A stretch of DNA of 35,188 nucleotides from CAZPGL01 sp964586175. GTDB taxonomy: Bacteria > Actinomycetota > Acidimicrobiia > Acidimicrobiales > MedAcidi-G1. The translations under genes were made by a program, and so were the position numbers. The notes beneath the pieces were generated by a model, which saw nothing but the letters and a program-made list of their open reading frames with translations, did no database searches and was not told the origin of the DNA. Shown here in pieces: positions 15,235 to 23,539 of this stretch; position 1 is the stretch's first letter; the number at the start of each line of letters is the position of its first letter. The stretch spans positions 1-35,188 of the forward strand of contig CAZPGL010000022.1 of NCBI GenBank assembly GCA_964586175.1. Reading direction: 5' to 3'.

Positions 15235-17052
15235 TTAGTCGGCAGACCAGTAGGCCTGGCCCCAACGTCCTTCGGCGTTGGGATGGCCGGCGCCCATGCT
15301 GCCGTCAGGCAACTTCCAGGCGTCGAAACCGCCCAAGCCGGCCGCGGTGGCGATCACCGTGGCGGTGTGGCCCGACCAGTAGATCGGCACGTTCTCGTTG
15401 ATGAGCAGGCCGATCTTCTCGAACAGGGCGTACCGGGTGTCGAAGTCATCGGTCGTGAGCGATTCAGCGACCATTGCCATGACCTCGTCATTGTTCCAGT
15501 TCGACCAGTTGAAGGGATTGGCCTGCCAGGTGTTGAAGTCCTGGGCGAGAATCGAAGCCGGATCATCTTCACTGCTGAAGCGCCAGCAATGCACCCCGTG
15601 GGTGCCCTCGAAGCCGTTCTCCATTCCCAGCGCCATGTTGATATGGGTCTGCTGGTCGAAGTTGGAGAGGTTGACGTTGACCAGGCCGGTCGCCGTCCAC
15701 AACTGTTCGAGAACCGACATGGCGGCAATCAGTGTCGGGTCCGGCGGGCAGGCCAGGTCGACGTCGATCTTCTCGCCGACCTCCTTGCCGTCGGACCGTT
15801 CCGGATCGTTGACGTACTCGTTGAGCATCGCCGTACCAGCGGCCAGGTCGAAGTGGGCGTACGCGTCGTGCACCTCCTGCGACCAGTACGCGTTGTCCGG
15901 TGAGAAGTACTGGGTACCGCCGACGGAGATGCCTTCGCCACCCAGGGCGGCGATGACGGCGTCCTGGTTGTTGGCCAGGGTCAGGCCACGACGGACCCGC
16001 AGGTCGTCGTAGGGCGCCACGACGGTGTTGAAGTGACCACCACCGGCGTTGTTGCCCTGGAATTCGAACAGCCACAGCGAGTCGCCGGCCGCCCGGGCGT
16101 CCCGGATGGTGGCCTGGCGCAGGCTCTGCATGGCGGTGACGGTGCCCGACGTCAACGACGACAGACGGGTCGACTCATCGGGGATGGGCCTGAACGTGAT
16201 CTTGTCGAGGTACGGCAGCTGGGTGCCGAACTCGTCGCTCATCCAGTAGTTGGGGTTCCGGACGACGATGGTCTCGTTGTCGACGTCGCGGGAATCGACC
16301 ATGAACGGGCCGGTGCCGTTGGGGGCGTTGGCCGCCGCGGCGATGGCGTCCTCGTCAGCACCGGTCGCAGGGTCGAACACCATGCCCAGCGGAGCTCGGG
16401 ACAGGTAGTACGGGAACGACGAGTTGGTGGCCGACAAGGTGTAGGTCACCTCAAGGTCGCCGGTGGCCTCCACCGACGTCAGGCCAGAACCGGAGATGGC
16501 GCCCGATGACGCAGCGCCGGCCTGCTGGATCGGGAACATGTCGGCGACCGTCTGGGCCGTCAACGCGGTGCCGTCGTGGAAGGTCACGCCCTCACGCAGA
16601 TTGACCGTCCACACCGTGTAGTCGTCGTTGGACGAATAGTCGGTGGCCAACCAGCCCGCGTAACTACCGCTCTCATCTTGCTCGACAAGCTTGTCGAAGA
16701 TGGCGGCCATCATGTTGTAACAGGGCGACGAGCAGGTGTCCTGCCAGGGTCGCAGGCCCACGGCCTCGGCTTCGAGGCCGACGCTGGCCTCACCGCCAGC
16801 CTGGGGACCGACCGGCGGTGGCTCAGTGGTCGTCGTCGGCGTGGCCGTCGTAGTCGGCGCCTCGGTGGTCTCGGCCGGCGCCTCGGTGGTCTCGGCCGGC
16901 GCCGCGGTCGTCTCCGCGGGAGCCGATGTGGTCGCGCTCGGCGCCGCCGGTTCCTTGTCGTCGCTACCACACGCCGCGGCCACCATGACCGCGGCGAGCA
17001 GGACAGCGAGCAGCCGCATGACCGACCCTCGCTTCCTCAGTGGATGGAACAT
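15235..17052 (-). CDS. ABC transporter solute-binding lipoprotein (SBP_bac_5, peptide type)
   Basis: 605 aa. A positively charged start (MFHPLRKRG), a hydrophobic stretch and a lipobox ending AAAC-GSDD (about residue 28) predict an anchored lipoprotein. Residues about 35-80 are a Thr/Pro/Ala/Glu linker with the heptad APAETTE repeated. The rest is a family 5 peptide-binding domain (W-VNLREGVTFHDGTALTAQTVA, NGTGPFMV, VVRNPNYW, DLRVRRGLTLANNQDAVIA). ATG at 17052 is supported by GAGGGGAG 6 nt upstream. The ligand is probably a peptide or other nickel/peptide-class solute; it cannot be told from sequence. Confidence 0.92.
   Translation of the reverse strand: MFHPLRKRGSVMRLLAVLLAAVMVAAACGSDDKEPAAPSATTSAPAETTAAPAETTEAPAETTEAPTTTATPTTTTEPPPVGPQAGGEASVGLEAEAVGLRPWQDTCSSPCYNMMAAIFDKLVEQDESGSYAGWLATDYSSNDDYTVWTVNLREGVTFHDGTALTAQTVADMFPIQQAGAASSGAISGSGLTSVEATGDLEVTYTLSATNSSFPYYLSRAPLGMVFDPATGADEDAIAAAANAPNGTGPFMVDSRDVDNETIVVRNPNYWMSDEFGTQLPYLDKITFRPIPDESTRLSSLTSGTVTAMQSLRQATIRDARAAGDSLWLFEFQGNNAGGGHFNTVVAPYDDLRVRRGLTLANNQDAVIAALGGEGISVGGTQYFSPDNAYWSQEVHDAYAHFDLAAGTAMLNEYVNDPERSDGKEVGEKIDVDLACPPDPTLIAAMSVLEQLWTATGLVNVNLSNFDQQTHINMALGMENGFEGTHGVHCWRFSSEDDPASILAQDFNTWQANPFNWSNWNNDEVMAMVAESLTTDDFDTRYALFEKIGLLINENVPIYWSGHTATVIATAAGLGGFDAWKLPDGSMGAGHPNAEGRWGQAYWSAD
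16856..16918. repeat. 21-bp in-frame tandem repeat in the lipoprotein linker
   Basis: Two exact 21-bp copies (16856-16876, 16877-16897) and a diverged third (16898-16918), coding for the linker heptad APAETTE. The period is a multiple of three, so copy-number change would keep the frame. Confidence 0.85.
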
Positions 17053-17058
17053 TGCATT

Positions 17059-17066
17059 CTCCCCTC
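17059..17066 (-). promoter_or_regulatory. Ribosome binding site of the solute-binding protein
   Basis: GAGGGGAG on the minus strand, 6 nt before the ATG at 17052. It decides for this ATG over the internal ATG at 17019. A short inverted repeat CAATG-N5-CATTG (17066-17080) touches it and could modulate access. Confidence 0.6.
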
Positions 17067-17119
17067 AATGGTTGGCATTGCCTTAGAGACTGGGTCGTCG
17101 TGAATTGAGCATCCCCTCA

Positions 17120-18157
17120 TCACGCCCCCGCACCGACCGGATCGGCGATCGGCAGGTCGACCGGCGTGACCAGCGGATGGTGACAGGCCACGTAGTGATC
17201 TTCGCGGACGGGGCGCATCTGGGGCTCATCGGCGGCACACACGTCGTCGGCTTCGGGGCAGCGGGTCCGGAAACGGCATCCGGACGGTGGATCGATCGGC
17301 GACGGTAGCTCGCCTTCGTCGACCACGACGTCGTCGATGGCCGCCCGGGGATCGGGTTCGGGACACGACCCCAGCAGCAGGCGGGTGTACGGGTGGGCCG
17401 GCCGTTCGTAGAGGTCGTCGGCAGTGGCGACTTCGCACATCTTGCCGAGGTACATCACCACCACCCGGTCGCTGACGTTCTTGACCACGGCGAGGTCGTG
17501 GGCGATGAACACCAGGGTCAGGTGGTACGTGGCCTTCAGGTCCTGGAGGAGGTTCAGGATCTGGGCCTGGACGCTCACGTCGAGGGCGCTGACCGGCTCG
17601 TCGCAGATCAACACCTCGGGCCCCAGCACCAGGCTGCGGGCGATCGAGATGCGTTGACACTGGCCACCGGAGAACTCGTGGGGCCGCTTGTCGTGGGCGA
17701 CCACCGGGTCGATCCCCACTGCGTCGAGTATCTCGTCGACCATGCGCCGCTGCTCGGCCTTATCGCCTGGGCCCCAGACCCGCAGCGGCTCGGCCACGAT
17801 GTCGCCGGCTTTGCGTCGCGGGTTGAGCGAACTGATGGGGTCCTGGAAGATCATCTGGAGGTCGGTGCGGCGCCGGCGCATGGCGGCCGCCGACAACTCG
17901 GTCAGGTCGACCAGGTTGTGCATCACGGAACCCGAGGTGGGAGGCGGAAGTTGAATGAGTGCCTTGCCGGTCGTCGACTTGCCACATCCCGACTCGCCGA
18001 CCAGGCCCAGCGTCTCGCCGGCCTTGATGTCGAAGCTGATGCCGCTGACCGCCTTGACGGTGCGGCCCCCCGGCGCTGGATACTCGACCACGAGGTCCTC
18101 GACCCGGACCAGGGTGTCGCCCTCGGGACGCAGATGGGCTTTCCCGCTACCGGCCAT
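17120..18157 (-). CDS. Oligopeptide ABC transporter ATPase (DppF/OppF type)
   Basis: 345 aa. Walker A GESGCGKST (54-62), Q-loop QMIFQDPISSLNPR (101-114), signature FSGGQCQR (162-169), Walker B LICDEP with Asp186-Glu187, and HDLAVV switch His. The oligopeptide-specific C-terminal extension carries cysteines in SGCRFRTRCPEADDVC and VACHHP, a motif known in some members to bind an Fe-S cluster. Signature position Arg is replaced by Cys (GGQCQR rather than GGQRQR), a mild oddity. ATG at 18157 shares one base with the upstream stop (TGATG). The partner is the ATPase encoded just upstream. Confidence 0.94.
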   Translation of the reverse strand: MAGSGKAHLRPEGDTLVRVEDLVVEYPAPGGRTVKAVSGISFDIKAGETLGLVGESGCGKSTTGKALIQLPPPTSGSVMHNLVDLTELSAAAMRRRRTDLQMIFQDPISSLNPRRKAGDIVAEPLRVWGPGDKAEQRRMVDEILDAVGIDPVVAHDKRPHEFSGGQCQRISIARSLVLGPEVLICDEPVSALDVSVQAQILNLLQDLKATYHLTLVFIAHDLAVVKNVSDRVVVMYLGKMCEVATADDLYERPAHPYTRLLLGSCPEPDPRAAIDDVVVDEGELPSPIDPPSGCRFRTRCPEADDVCAADEPQMRPVREDHYVACHHPLVTPVDLPIADPVGAGA

Positions 18158-19281
18158 CAGGCGTCACCCCCGAGATCGGCGTCGACGATCCCCTCGGCCA
18201 CGGCGACCGTCTGGGGCAGACGGGCGGCCAGGTTCCGTTCGTAGGCCTCTCGGCCCTCCGGCGAACCCACCGGCATCCAGCATGCCGACCGGTGTCCCGA
18301 CTCACCCACGGCCACGAGCGGCGGTGCCTCCTCGACACAGCGGGGCTGCACGTACGGGCAGCGGGGGCTGAACGCGCAACCCGACGGCGGGTCGATGAGG
18401 TCGGGGGGGCGGCCGGCGATGGCGGCCAGGCGGGTGTGGCTCCGCTGGGTGGTGCGGGGAATCGACCGGAACAGGGCCTCGGTGTAGGGATGCTGCATGT
18501 CGGCGAACAGGGCCGGAGTGCTCGCCTGTTCGACCACGTTCCCGGCGTACATCACCATCGTCTCGTCGGTGCGTCCGGCGACCACCCCGAGGTCGTGGGT
18601 CACGAGGATCATCGCCATGTGGCGGTCGTTCTGTTCGCGGCCCAGCAGGTTCAGGATCTGATGCTGCACCGTGACGTCGAGGGCCGTGGTGGGTTCGTCG
18701 GCGAACAGCAGTCGCGGTTCGCAGGCCAAGGCGATGGCGATGCACACCCGTTGGCGCATGCCGCCGCTGAGCTCGTGGGGATAGGCACGCAGGCGGCCCT
18801 CAGGGTCGGGGATACGCACCTCGCGGAGCAACGCCACGGCCGTCTTCTCAGCCTCGGCCCTGGACACCCCCAGGTGGTGACGGACATGCTCGGTGACCTG
18901 CCGGCCGACCTTGACCAGCGGGTTGAGGGAGGTCATGGGGTCCTGGAACACCATGGCCATCTCGGTGCCCCACAGGTTCCGCATGTCGCTCATCGGGATG
19001 TCGAGAAGCTCGCGTCCGTCGAATACCGCCGAGCCGGTGGTGGTGACGTTGCCGCCCAGGTTGAGCCGCATCACCGACCGAGCCAGCACCGTCTTGCCGG
19101 AGCCGCTCTCGCCGACGACACCGAGGGTGCGGCCGTGGGACAGGGTGAAGTCGACCCCGCGGACGGCCTTCACGTCGCCGGCGGGCACGGTGAACGTCGT
19201 CCGCAGGTCGGCCACCTCGAGTAGCAGCGGGGCATCAGGGGCCGACGCAGCATGCGACTCGGCGACTGCCGTGGCGCTCAA
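18157..19281 (-). CDS. Oligopeptide ABC transporter ATPase (DppD/OppD type)
   Basis: 374 aa, first gene of the importer operon. Walker A GESGSGKT (57-64), Q-loop MVFQDPMTSLNP, signature LSGGMRQRV, Walker B LLFADEPTTALDVTVQ, switch THDLGVV. The C-terminal oligo_HPY segment has SGCAFSPRCPYVQPRC and SACWMP cysteines. The start codon is TTG at 19281, chosen because AAGGGGG lies 9 nt upstream and the first homologous residues follow within 20 codons. Order of the operon: D, F, binding protein, B, C. Control elements sit in the 198 bp upstream. Confidence 0.93.
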   Translation of the reverse strand: MSATAVAESHAASAPDAPLLLEVADLRTTFTVPAGDVKAVRGVDFTLSHGRTLGVVGESGSGKTVLARSVMRLNLGGNVTTTGSAVFDGRELLDIPMSDMRNLWGTEMAMVFQDPMTSLNPLVKVGRQVTEHVRHHLGVSRAEAEKTAVALLREVRIPDPEGRLRAYPHELSGGMRQRVCIAIALACEPRLLFADEPTTALDVTVQHQILNLLGREQNDRHMAMILVTHDLGVVAGRTDETMVMYAGNVVEQASTPALFADMQHPYTEALFRSIPRTTQRSHTRLAAIAGRPPDLIDPPSGCAFSPRCPYVQPRCVEEAPPLVAVGESGHRSACWMPVGSPEGREAYERNLAARLPQTVAVAEGIVDADLGGDA

Positions 19282-19290
19282 CGTTGGTTT

Positions 19291-19297
19291 CCCCCTT
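19291..19297 (-). promoter_or_regulatory. Ribosome binding site setting the TTG start of the DppD-like gene
   Basis: AAGGGGG on the minus strand, 9 nt before the TTG at 19281. No ATG or GTG with a comparable site is present nearby. Confidence 0.55.
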
Positions 19298-19303
19298 GCT
19301 CAG

Positions 19304-19323
19304 CGTGGTCGAGGTCGACCACG
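19304..19323. promoter_or_regulatory. Inverted repeat in the importer leader
   Basis: CGTGGTCG-AGGT-CGACCACG, perfect 8-bp arms with a 4-nt centre, 6 bp upstream of the AAGGGGG ribosome site. In RNA it would form a stable stem next to the ribosome site; in DNA it could be an operator. Confidence 0.5.
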
Positions 19324-19387
19324 GCGCCCGCGATTGTGACCCACATCACTCCTCGGGTCCACTCGCGCAACGCATTTGTCATATCCC

Positions 19388-19402
19388 GACCGTGGCACGG
19401 TC
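19388..19402. promoter_or_regulatory. Palindrome in the importer upstream region
   Basis: GACCGTG-G-CACGGTC, perfect 7-bp arms with a single central base. It could be an operator, or a hairpin ending the aldolase/SDR transcript (its stop is at 19480), but no T-run follows. Confidence 0.4.
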
Positions 19403-19420
19403 CGGGCACGTCGTACACAT

Positions 19421-19438
19421 ATTAGCCATGCGGCTAAT
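19421..19438. promoter_or_regulatory. Operator-like inverted repeat overlapping a probable -10 box
   Basis: ATTAGCC-ATGC-GGCTAAT, perfect 7-bp arms, AT-rich ends in a very GC-rich region. On the minus strand the right edge runs into TAATAT (about 19418-19423), a plausible -10 box for the importer operon, giving a leader of about 130 nt. Confidence 0.5.
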
Positions 19439-19479
19439 CTTCGTGTCCAGGACGCCCGCCGACCTGCCGGACCCCGGCC

Positions 19480-21447
19480 TCAGACGGTGCGTTCGCTGCC
19501 ACCGTCCACGGTGATCTGGGCCGCGGTGGTCGCCCCGAACCGGGACCCGCACAACTCGGCCACCACCGACGCCACCCCGGCCGCCGTCACCTCGACTCCG
19601 AGCAGGTTGCGGGCCTTGTACTCGGCGACGGTGAGCCCGTAATTGGCCGCCCGCTCGGCCAGGAGCTCATCGGTCCAAAGTCCGGTGTCGAACACGTTGT
19701 CGGGGTGCACGACGTTGACTCGCACCCCGTGCTCGGCCCATTCGAGGGCCGCCACCCGGGCCAGCTGGGTGAGGGCCGCCTTTGATGTCGAGTACGCCGC
19801 AGCACCGCGGCCCGGCGCCACGGCGTTCCGGGACGCCACCACCGCCACCCGTCCTCCGACCGGCGACCGGGCCAGGACCGACCCGACGTGGTGGAACAAC
19901 CGGGCCACGGCGTCCACGTTGACCGCCATCGTCCGACGCCAGGCGTCGGCGTCGGCGTCCTCCAGTCGAGCACTCTGGGGGAACACGCCGGCGCCGACCA
20001 CGACCACGTCGACCCCGCCGAACCGCTCGACACATGCCTCCAGGGCCGCCACCTGCGCGGCCTCGTCGCTCACGTCGACCGGCACCCCCAGCCAGGCAGG
20101 ACCCTCGAAGGTGCCCACCACCCCGGGGGCGATGTCGAGGCCGGCCACCGCGGCCCCACGGTCCAGCAATTCGGCGGCACAGGCCCGGCCGATGCCGGAC
20201 GCCGCCCCGGTCACCAACGCCACCTGGCCCGCCAACTCCTTACGCGGTCCGGCCAGCCGCAGCTTGGCCTGCTCCAGGTCCCAGTACTCGACGTCGAACA
20301 GATGGTCCTCGGTCAGGGCGAGGTAGCCACCCCGATGGTCCTCGAGCCGCTCGAGCACCGGAACGGTCTGGCGGTAGACGTCGGCGGCGATGTCGGCATC
20401 CTTGGCCGTGGCCCCGACGGTGACCAGACCCCACGCGGGATCCAGCACCACCCGGGGGGCCGGGTCGAGCATCGCCAGCTCGGCATCGGCCCGTTGGTGG
20501 TTGCGCTCGAAGTAGGCCCGGTAGTCGTCGACGAACCGCTCTACGTCCCGCCCGACCAGCGGCACCGGCTTGGTCCGCAGCACGTGGTCCGGGGTGAGCG
20601 GCCCCCGGGTGGCCAGATCAGCCACGTCGTCACGGCCCACGAATCGGCGAATCGCTGCGTCGGTGTGGCGGCTCACGATCATCGGGGCGCCGGCCGCCTC
20701 GGAAATGGTGCGTCGCAGTTCGACCAGTTCGTGCATCACCGCGGCCGCCGCCTCACCGGGCTCCGGCGGGACCTCAGGGGCGACCAGGGCCAGGAACCCC
20801 TCGGCCCGTGAGATGCAGTCGACATGGCGAGCGTACGCCAGCCGCGTCGTATCGCCGAAGGTGAACAGCCCGTGGTGGCGGAGCACCATGCCGACGGTGC
20901 CCTCGTGGGCCTGCTCGGCCCAGGCCTCCTGGACCGCCTTGGCCAGGTCGAACCCCGGCATCACGTAGGGGACGACGACCACGTCGTCGCCGTACACCTC
21001 GGCCAGGGTGTCGTCGGCGTCGGCCACGTTGGTCAGGCCGAGGATCACGTCGGCGTGGCTGTGCTGGACGGCCCGGAACGGCAGGAAGGCGTGGAGCAGG
21101 GCCTCGACCGACGGCTGCGGCGCGTCGGCCCGCAACTTGGCCGCCGCCATCTCAGCCATCATGTCCTCGTCGCTGAGCCGGTCGAGCCCCAGGAGGTCGT
21201 GGAGCCGGTCGAGAGGCAGAGGCGTGAACCCCGGGGCCTCGATGGAAGCCAGGTCCCATCCCGAGCCCTTCACATACAGGGCGTCGATCGCCCGGCCGGT
21301 GATGTCGTCCCACGAGGCCTTCACCGACGTGTTGCCTCCGCCGTGCAGGACCAGCGACCGGTCGCCGCCGAGAAGGCGGGATCCGTACACGCAGCACGTC
21401 AGGGGATCGTCGCCCCCGCACTCATCGTCGTTCCAGAGATCGTGCAC
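19480..21447 (-). CDS. Bifunctional class II aldolase / short-chain dehydrogenase fusion
   Basis: 655 aa. The N-terminal part (1 to about 400) is a class II aldolase/adducin-type zinc aldolase: LHGGGNTSVK, HSHADV and LRHHGLFTFGD supply phosphate- and zinc-binding residues. The C-terminal part (about 405-655) is a classical SDR with VTGAASGIG, VVVGAGVF, a Ser-containing VVASRNAVAP and the YSTSK active site. The same fusion is known as rhamnulose-1-phosphate aldolase/lactaldehyde dehydrogenase-like proteins (YuxG type), which cleave a deoxyketose phosphate and oxidise the aldehyde. Start is GTG at 21447, with GGAGGA 8 nt upstream inside a tandem GTGGTCCTCY repeat (21451-21470). No sugar kinase or isomerase lies nearby, so the sugar is unknown. 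Confidence 0.9.
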   Translation of the reverse strand: MHDLWNDDECGGDDPLTCCVYGSRLLGGDRSLVLHGGGNTSVKASWDDITGRAIDALYVKGSGWDLASIEAPGFTPLPLDRLHDLLGLDRLSDEDMMAEMAAAKLRADAPQPSVEALLHAFLPFRAVQHSHADVILGLTNVADADDTLAEVYGDDVVVVPYVMPGFDLAKAVQEAWAEQAHEGTVGMVLRHHGLFTFGDTTRLAYARHVDCISRAEGFLALVAPEVPPEPGEAAAAVMHELVELRRTISEAAGAPMIVSRHTDAAIRRFVGRDDVADLATRGPLTPDHVLRTKPVPLVGRDVERFVDDYRAYFERNHQRADAELAMLDPAPRVVLDPAWGLVTVGATAKDADIAADVYRQTVPVLERLEDHRGGYLALTEDHLFDVEYWDLEQAKLRLAGPRKELAGQVALVTGAASGIGRACAAELLDRGAAVAGLDIAPGVVGTFEGPAWLGVPVDVSDEAAQVAALEACVERFGGVDVVVVGAGVFPQSARLEDADADAWRRTMAVNVDAVARLFHHVGSVLARSPVGGRVAVVASRNAVAPGRGAAAYSTSKAALTQLARVAALEWAEHGVRVNVVHPDNVFDTGLWTDELLAERAANYGLTVAEYKARNLLGVEVTAAGVASVVAELCGSRFGATTAAQITVDGGSERTV

Positions 21448-21580
21448 GTCGTGGTCCTCCGTGGTCCTCTGCGCCGCCTCGGCCCGGTCGTCACGGCCTT
21501 CCTACCAGCCGCCGACGATGGGCGACAGCCCGAACGGGGCCATACTCGGCGCCGAGCCCCACGACCAGCGAGCACTCGAC

Positions 21581-22639
21581 GTGTCCGAACCCGTCACCAT
21601 CGGCATCCTCTATCCGTCCCTCTGGTACGGCGACCCGGCGGGCTTCGACGCCGTGGTAGCTCGGCTCGCCGACGTGGCTCCCGGCGTCGACGTCCGGGTG
21701 GCCGAGTACCAGGAGCCCCCGGCCCTGCGGCATCGCCGGCAGGTGGGCGACCCGGGCGCCGGTTTCGCCGACGCACCCGAGGTATCCGACGAGGTGGCCG
21801 CCGTGCTGGCCGATGCCGAGGTCCTGCTGGCCATCGACCTGCCGACCGACGTCCTGCGCCGGGCCCCCAACCTGCGATGGGTCCAGGCCAGTAGTGCCGG
21901 GGCCGACAACCTCCTGCGCATGGGCTTCGATGAGGCCGGGGTGCGCCTCACCACCGGGGCCGGCTCGAACGCGGTCGGCATCGCCGAGTTCGCCATCGGC
22001 CGGCTGCTCGACTTCTGGAAAGGCTTCACCGAGATCGCCGACCGACAGGCCGCTCGGACATGGCGGCCCTACTTCGGCCGGGAGCTGGCCACCAGCACCG
22101 TCGGGCTCGTCGGCCTGGGAGCCATCAACTCGGCCGTGGCGGCCCGGCTGGCCCCGTTCGAGGTCGACGTGCTGGCCACCCGGCGTTCCTGGACACCCGG
22201 CGTCACGGCGCCCGACGTCACCGAGGTACTCCCCGCCGATCGGCTCCACGACCTGCTGGCCCGCTCCGACGCGGTGATCGCCGCCGTCCCCGGCACCAGC
22301 GACACGGAACGGTTGATGGACGCCGCAGCGTTCGCCGCCATGCCAGCCGGCTCCTGGTTCTGCAACGTGGGCCGGGGCACCCTGGTCGACGAGCCGGCCC
22401 TGATCGACGCTCTGGAGTCCGGCCACCTGGCTGGTGCCGCCCTCGACGTCCAGCGCCACGAGCCGATGGCCGACGACGACCCGCTGTGGTCGGCACCCAA
22501 CCTGCGGCTGTCGTTCCACAACGCCACTGCCCCGTCGGCGATGTTCCGCCGGCTGCACGTCATGTTCGAGCAGAACCTGTCCCGCTATCTGGCCGGCCAG
22601 CCGCTGATCAACGAGGTCGACGGCCCCCACGCCCCGTAG
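21581..22639 (+). CDS. D-2-hydroxyacid dehydrogenase family protein
   Basis: 352 aa from GTG at 21581; an ATG at 21518 in frame is the alternative and neither has a strong ribosome site. The NAD-binding motif is VGLVGLGAINSAVA, where the usual third Gly of GxGxxG is Asn. Substrate/catalytic residues are seen in SSAGADNLL, NVGRGTLVDEPAL (Arg), ALDVQRHEPM (Glu) and LSFHNATA (His). Family members reduce 2-keto acids or oxidise D-2-hydroxyacids. It is divergent from the aldolase/SDR gene, so shared control and a joint role in oxidising a lactate-type product are plausible but unproven. Confidence 0.87.
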   Translation: MSEPVTIGILYPSLWYGDPAGFDAVVARLADVAPGVDVRVAEYQEPPALRHRRQVGDPGAGFADAPEVSDEVAAVLADAEVLLAIDLPTDVLRRAPNLRWVQASSAGADNLLRMGFDEAGVRLTTGAGSNAVGIAEFAIGRLLDFWKGFTEIADRQAARTWRPYFGRELATSTVGLVGLGAINSAVAARLAPFEVDVLATRRSWTPGVTAPDVTEVLPADRLHDLLARSDAVIAAVPGTSDTERLMDAAAFAAMPAGSWFCNVGRGTLVDEPALIDALESGHLAGAALDVQRHEPMADDDPLWSAPNLRLSFHNATAPSAMFRRLHVMFEQNLSRYLAGQPLINEVDGPHAP

Positions 22640-22648
22640 CGACGGCCG

Positions 22649-23539
22649 TCAGAGCCCCATCTCGTGGTGGGGCGGTACCTCGAAGCGGCCGATGGCGTCG
22701 GCCCGGCGATGCAACAGGTCGACGGTTTCGTCGATACCGCGGGCGATCACGTACTGCCGCCGCGATGTGCACTCGACCACGAACCGGCCCAGCTCGTCGA
22801 GGTCGGCGACCGGCACGTTGCGACCGGCAGCCTCCAGGCGTTCCTTCATCTCGGCGAAGGTCATCGACGCCCGGCCGGTGCCGCCTCGGACCCGGGCCAG
22901 CTCGGCCGGACGGTTCCGTTGTGCGGTGAACAATCCGGTGTCCATCAACCCGCCCGACGGGTAGAACACCGAGGCCCCCATCACGTCGGACTCGGCTCGC
23001 AACTGGTGGTCGAGGGCTTCGGTGAAGCACGACAAGGCGGCCTTCGACGAGGCGTAGACCGCCGCCATCGGAACCGGAGCGAACCCGCCATCCCCCGACG
23101 ACGTGTTGACGATGTGGCCAGGCTCCCCCGAGGCGACCATGCGGGAACCGAAAGCCACGACGCCGTTGGCCGGACCGAACACGTTGACGCTGAAGCACCA
23201 CTTCCAGTCGTTGATCTCGTGGGTCCACGCCTTGCCGCCTCCACCCGAACCGACCCCGGCGTTGTTGAACAGCAGGTTGCACCGGCCGTGGGAGGCGTAC
23301 ACGTGCTCGGCCAACGCCTCGACCGACGCCTCGTCGCAGACGTCGGTCACCACGCCCTCGACCGGACCCAGCGGCGACAACTCGGCGACCGTGGCGTCGA
23401 GCACCGGCTGTTCGATATCGGCGATGACGACCGTGGCGCCCTGCTCGAGCAGAGCCCGCACGATGCCCTTGCCGATGCCGTTGGCCCCGCCGGTGACGAC
23501 GGCAACCGATCCTGGGATCTCGATGGCGGCCGCGGTCAC
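22649..23539 (-). CDS. Short-chain dehydrogenase/reductase
   Basis: 296 aa classical SDR: TGGANGIGKG (16-25) for NAD(P), acidic ADIE (Asp42) pointing to NAD, NNAG (93-96), Ser148/149, and active-site Tyr163-X3-Lys167 (YASSK). A C-terminal extension (about 215-296, rich in Arg/Glu) is longer than in the basic family. GTG at 23539 overlaps the upstream amidohydrolase stop by 4 bp, so it is the third gene of an operon with the two amidohydrolases. It probably oxidises or reduces an intermediate of that pathway. Confidence 0.88.
   Translation of the reverse strand: MTAAAIEIPGSVAVVTGGANGIGKGIVRALLEQGATVVIADIEQPVLDATVAELSPLGPVEGVVTDVCDEASVEALAEHVYASHGRCNLLFNNAGVGSGGGGKAWTHEINDWKWCFSVNVFGPANGVVAFGSRMVASGEPGHIVNTSSGDGGFAPVPMAAVYASSKAALSCFTEALDHQLRAESDVMGASVFYPSGGLMDTGLFTAQRNRPAELARVRGGTGRASMTFAEMKERLEAAGRNVPVADLDELGRFVVECTSRRQYVIARGIDETVDLLHRRADAIGRFEVPPHHEMGL

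Noticed and set aside
16856..16918. Possible repeat element in the lipoprotein gene
   Set aside because: It is a coding 21-bp repeat in a Thr/Pro linker, common between a lipobox and a binding domain.
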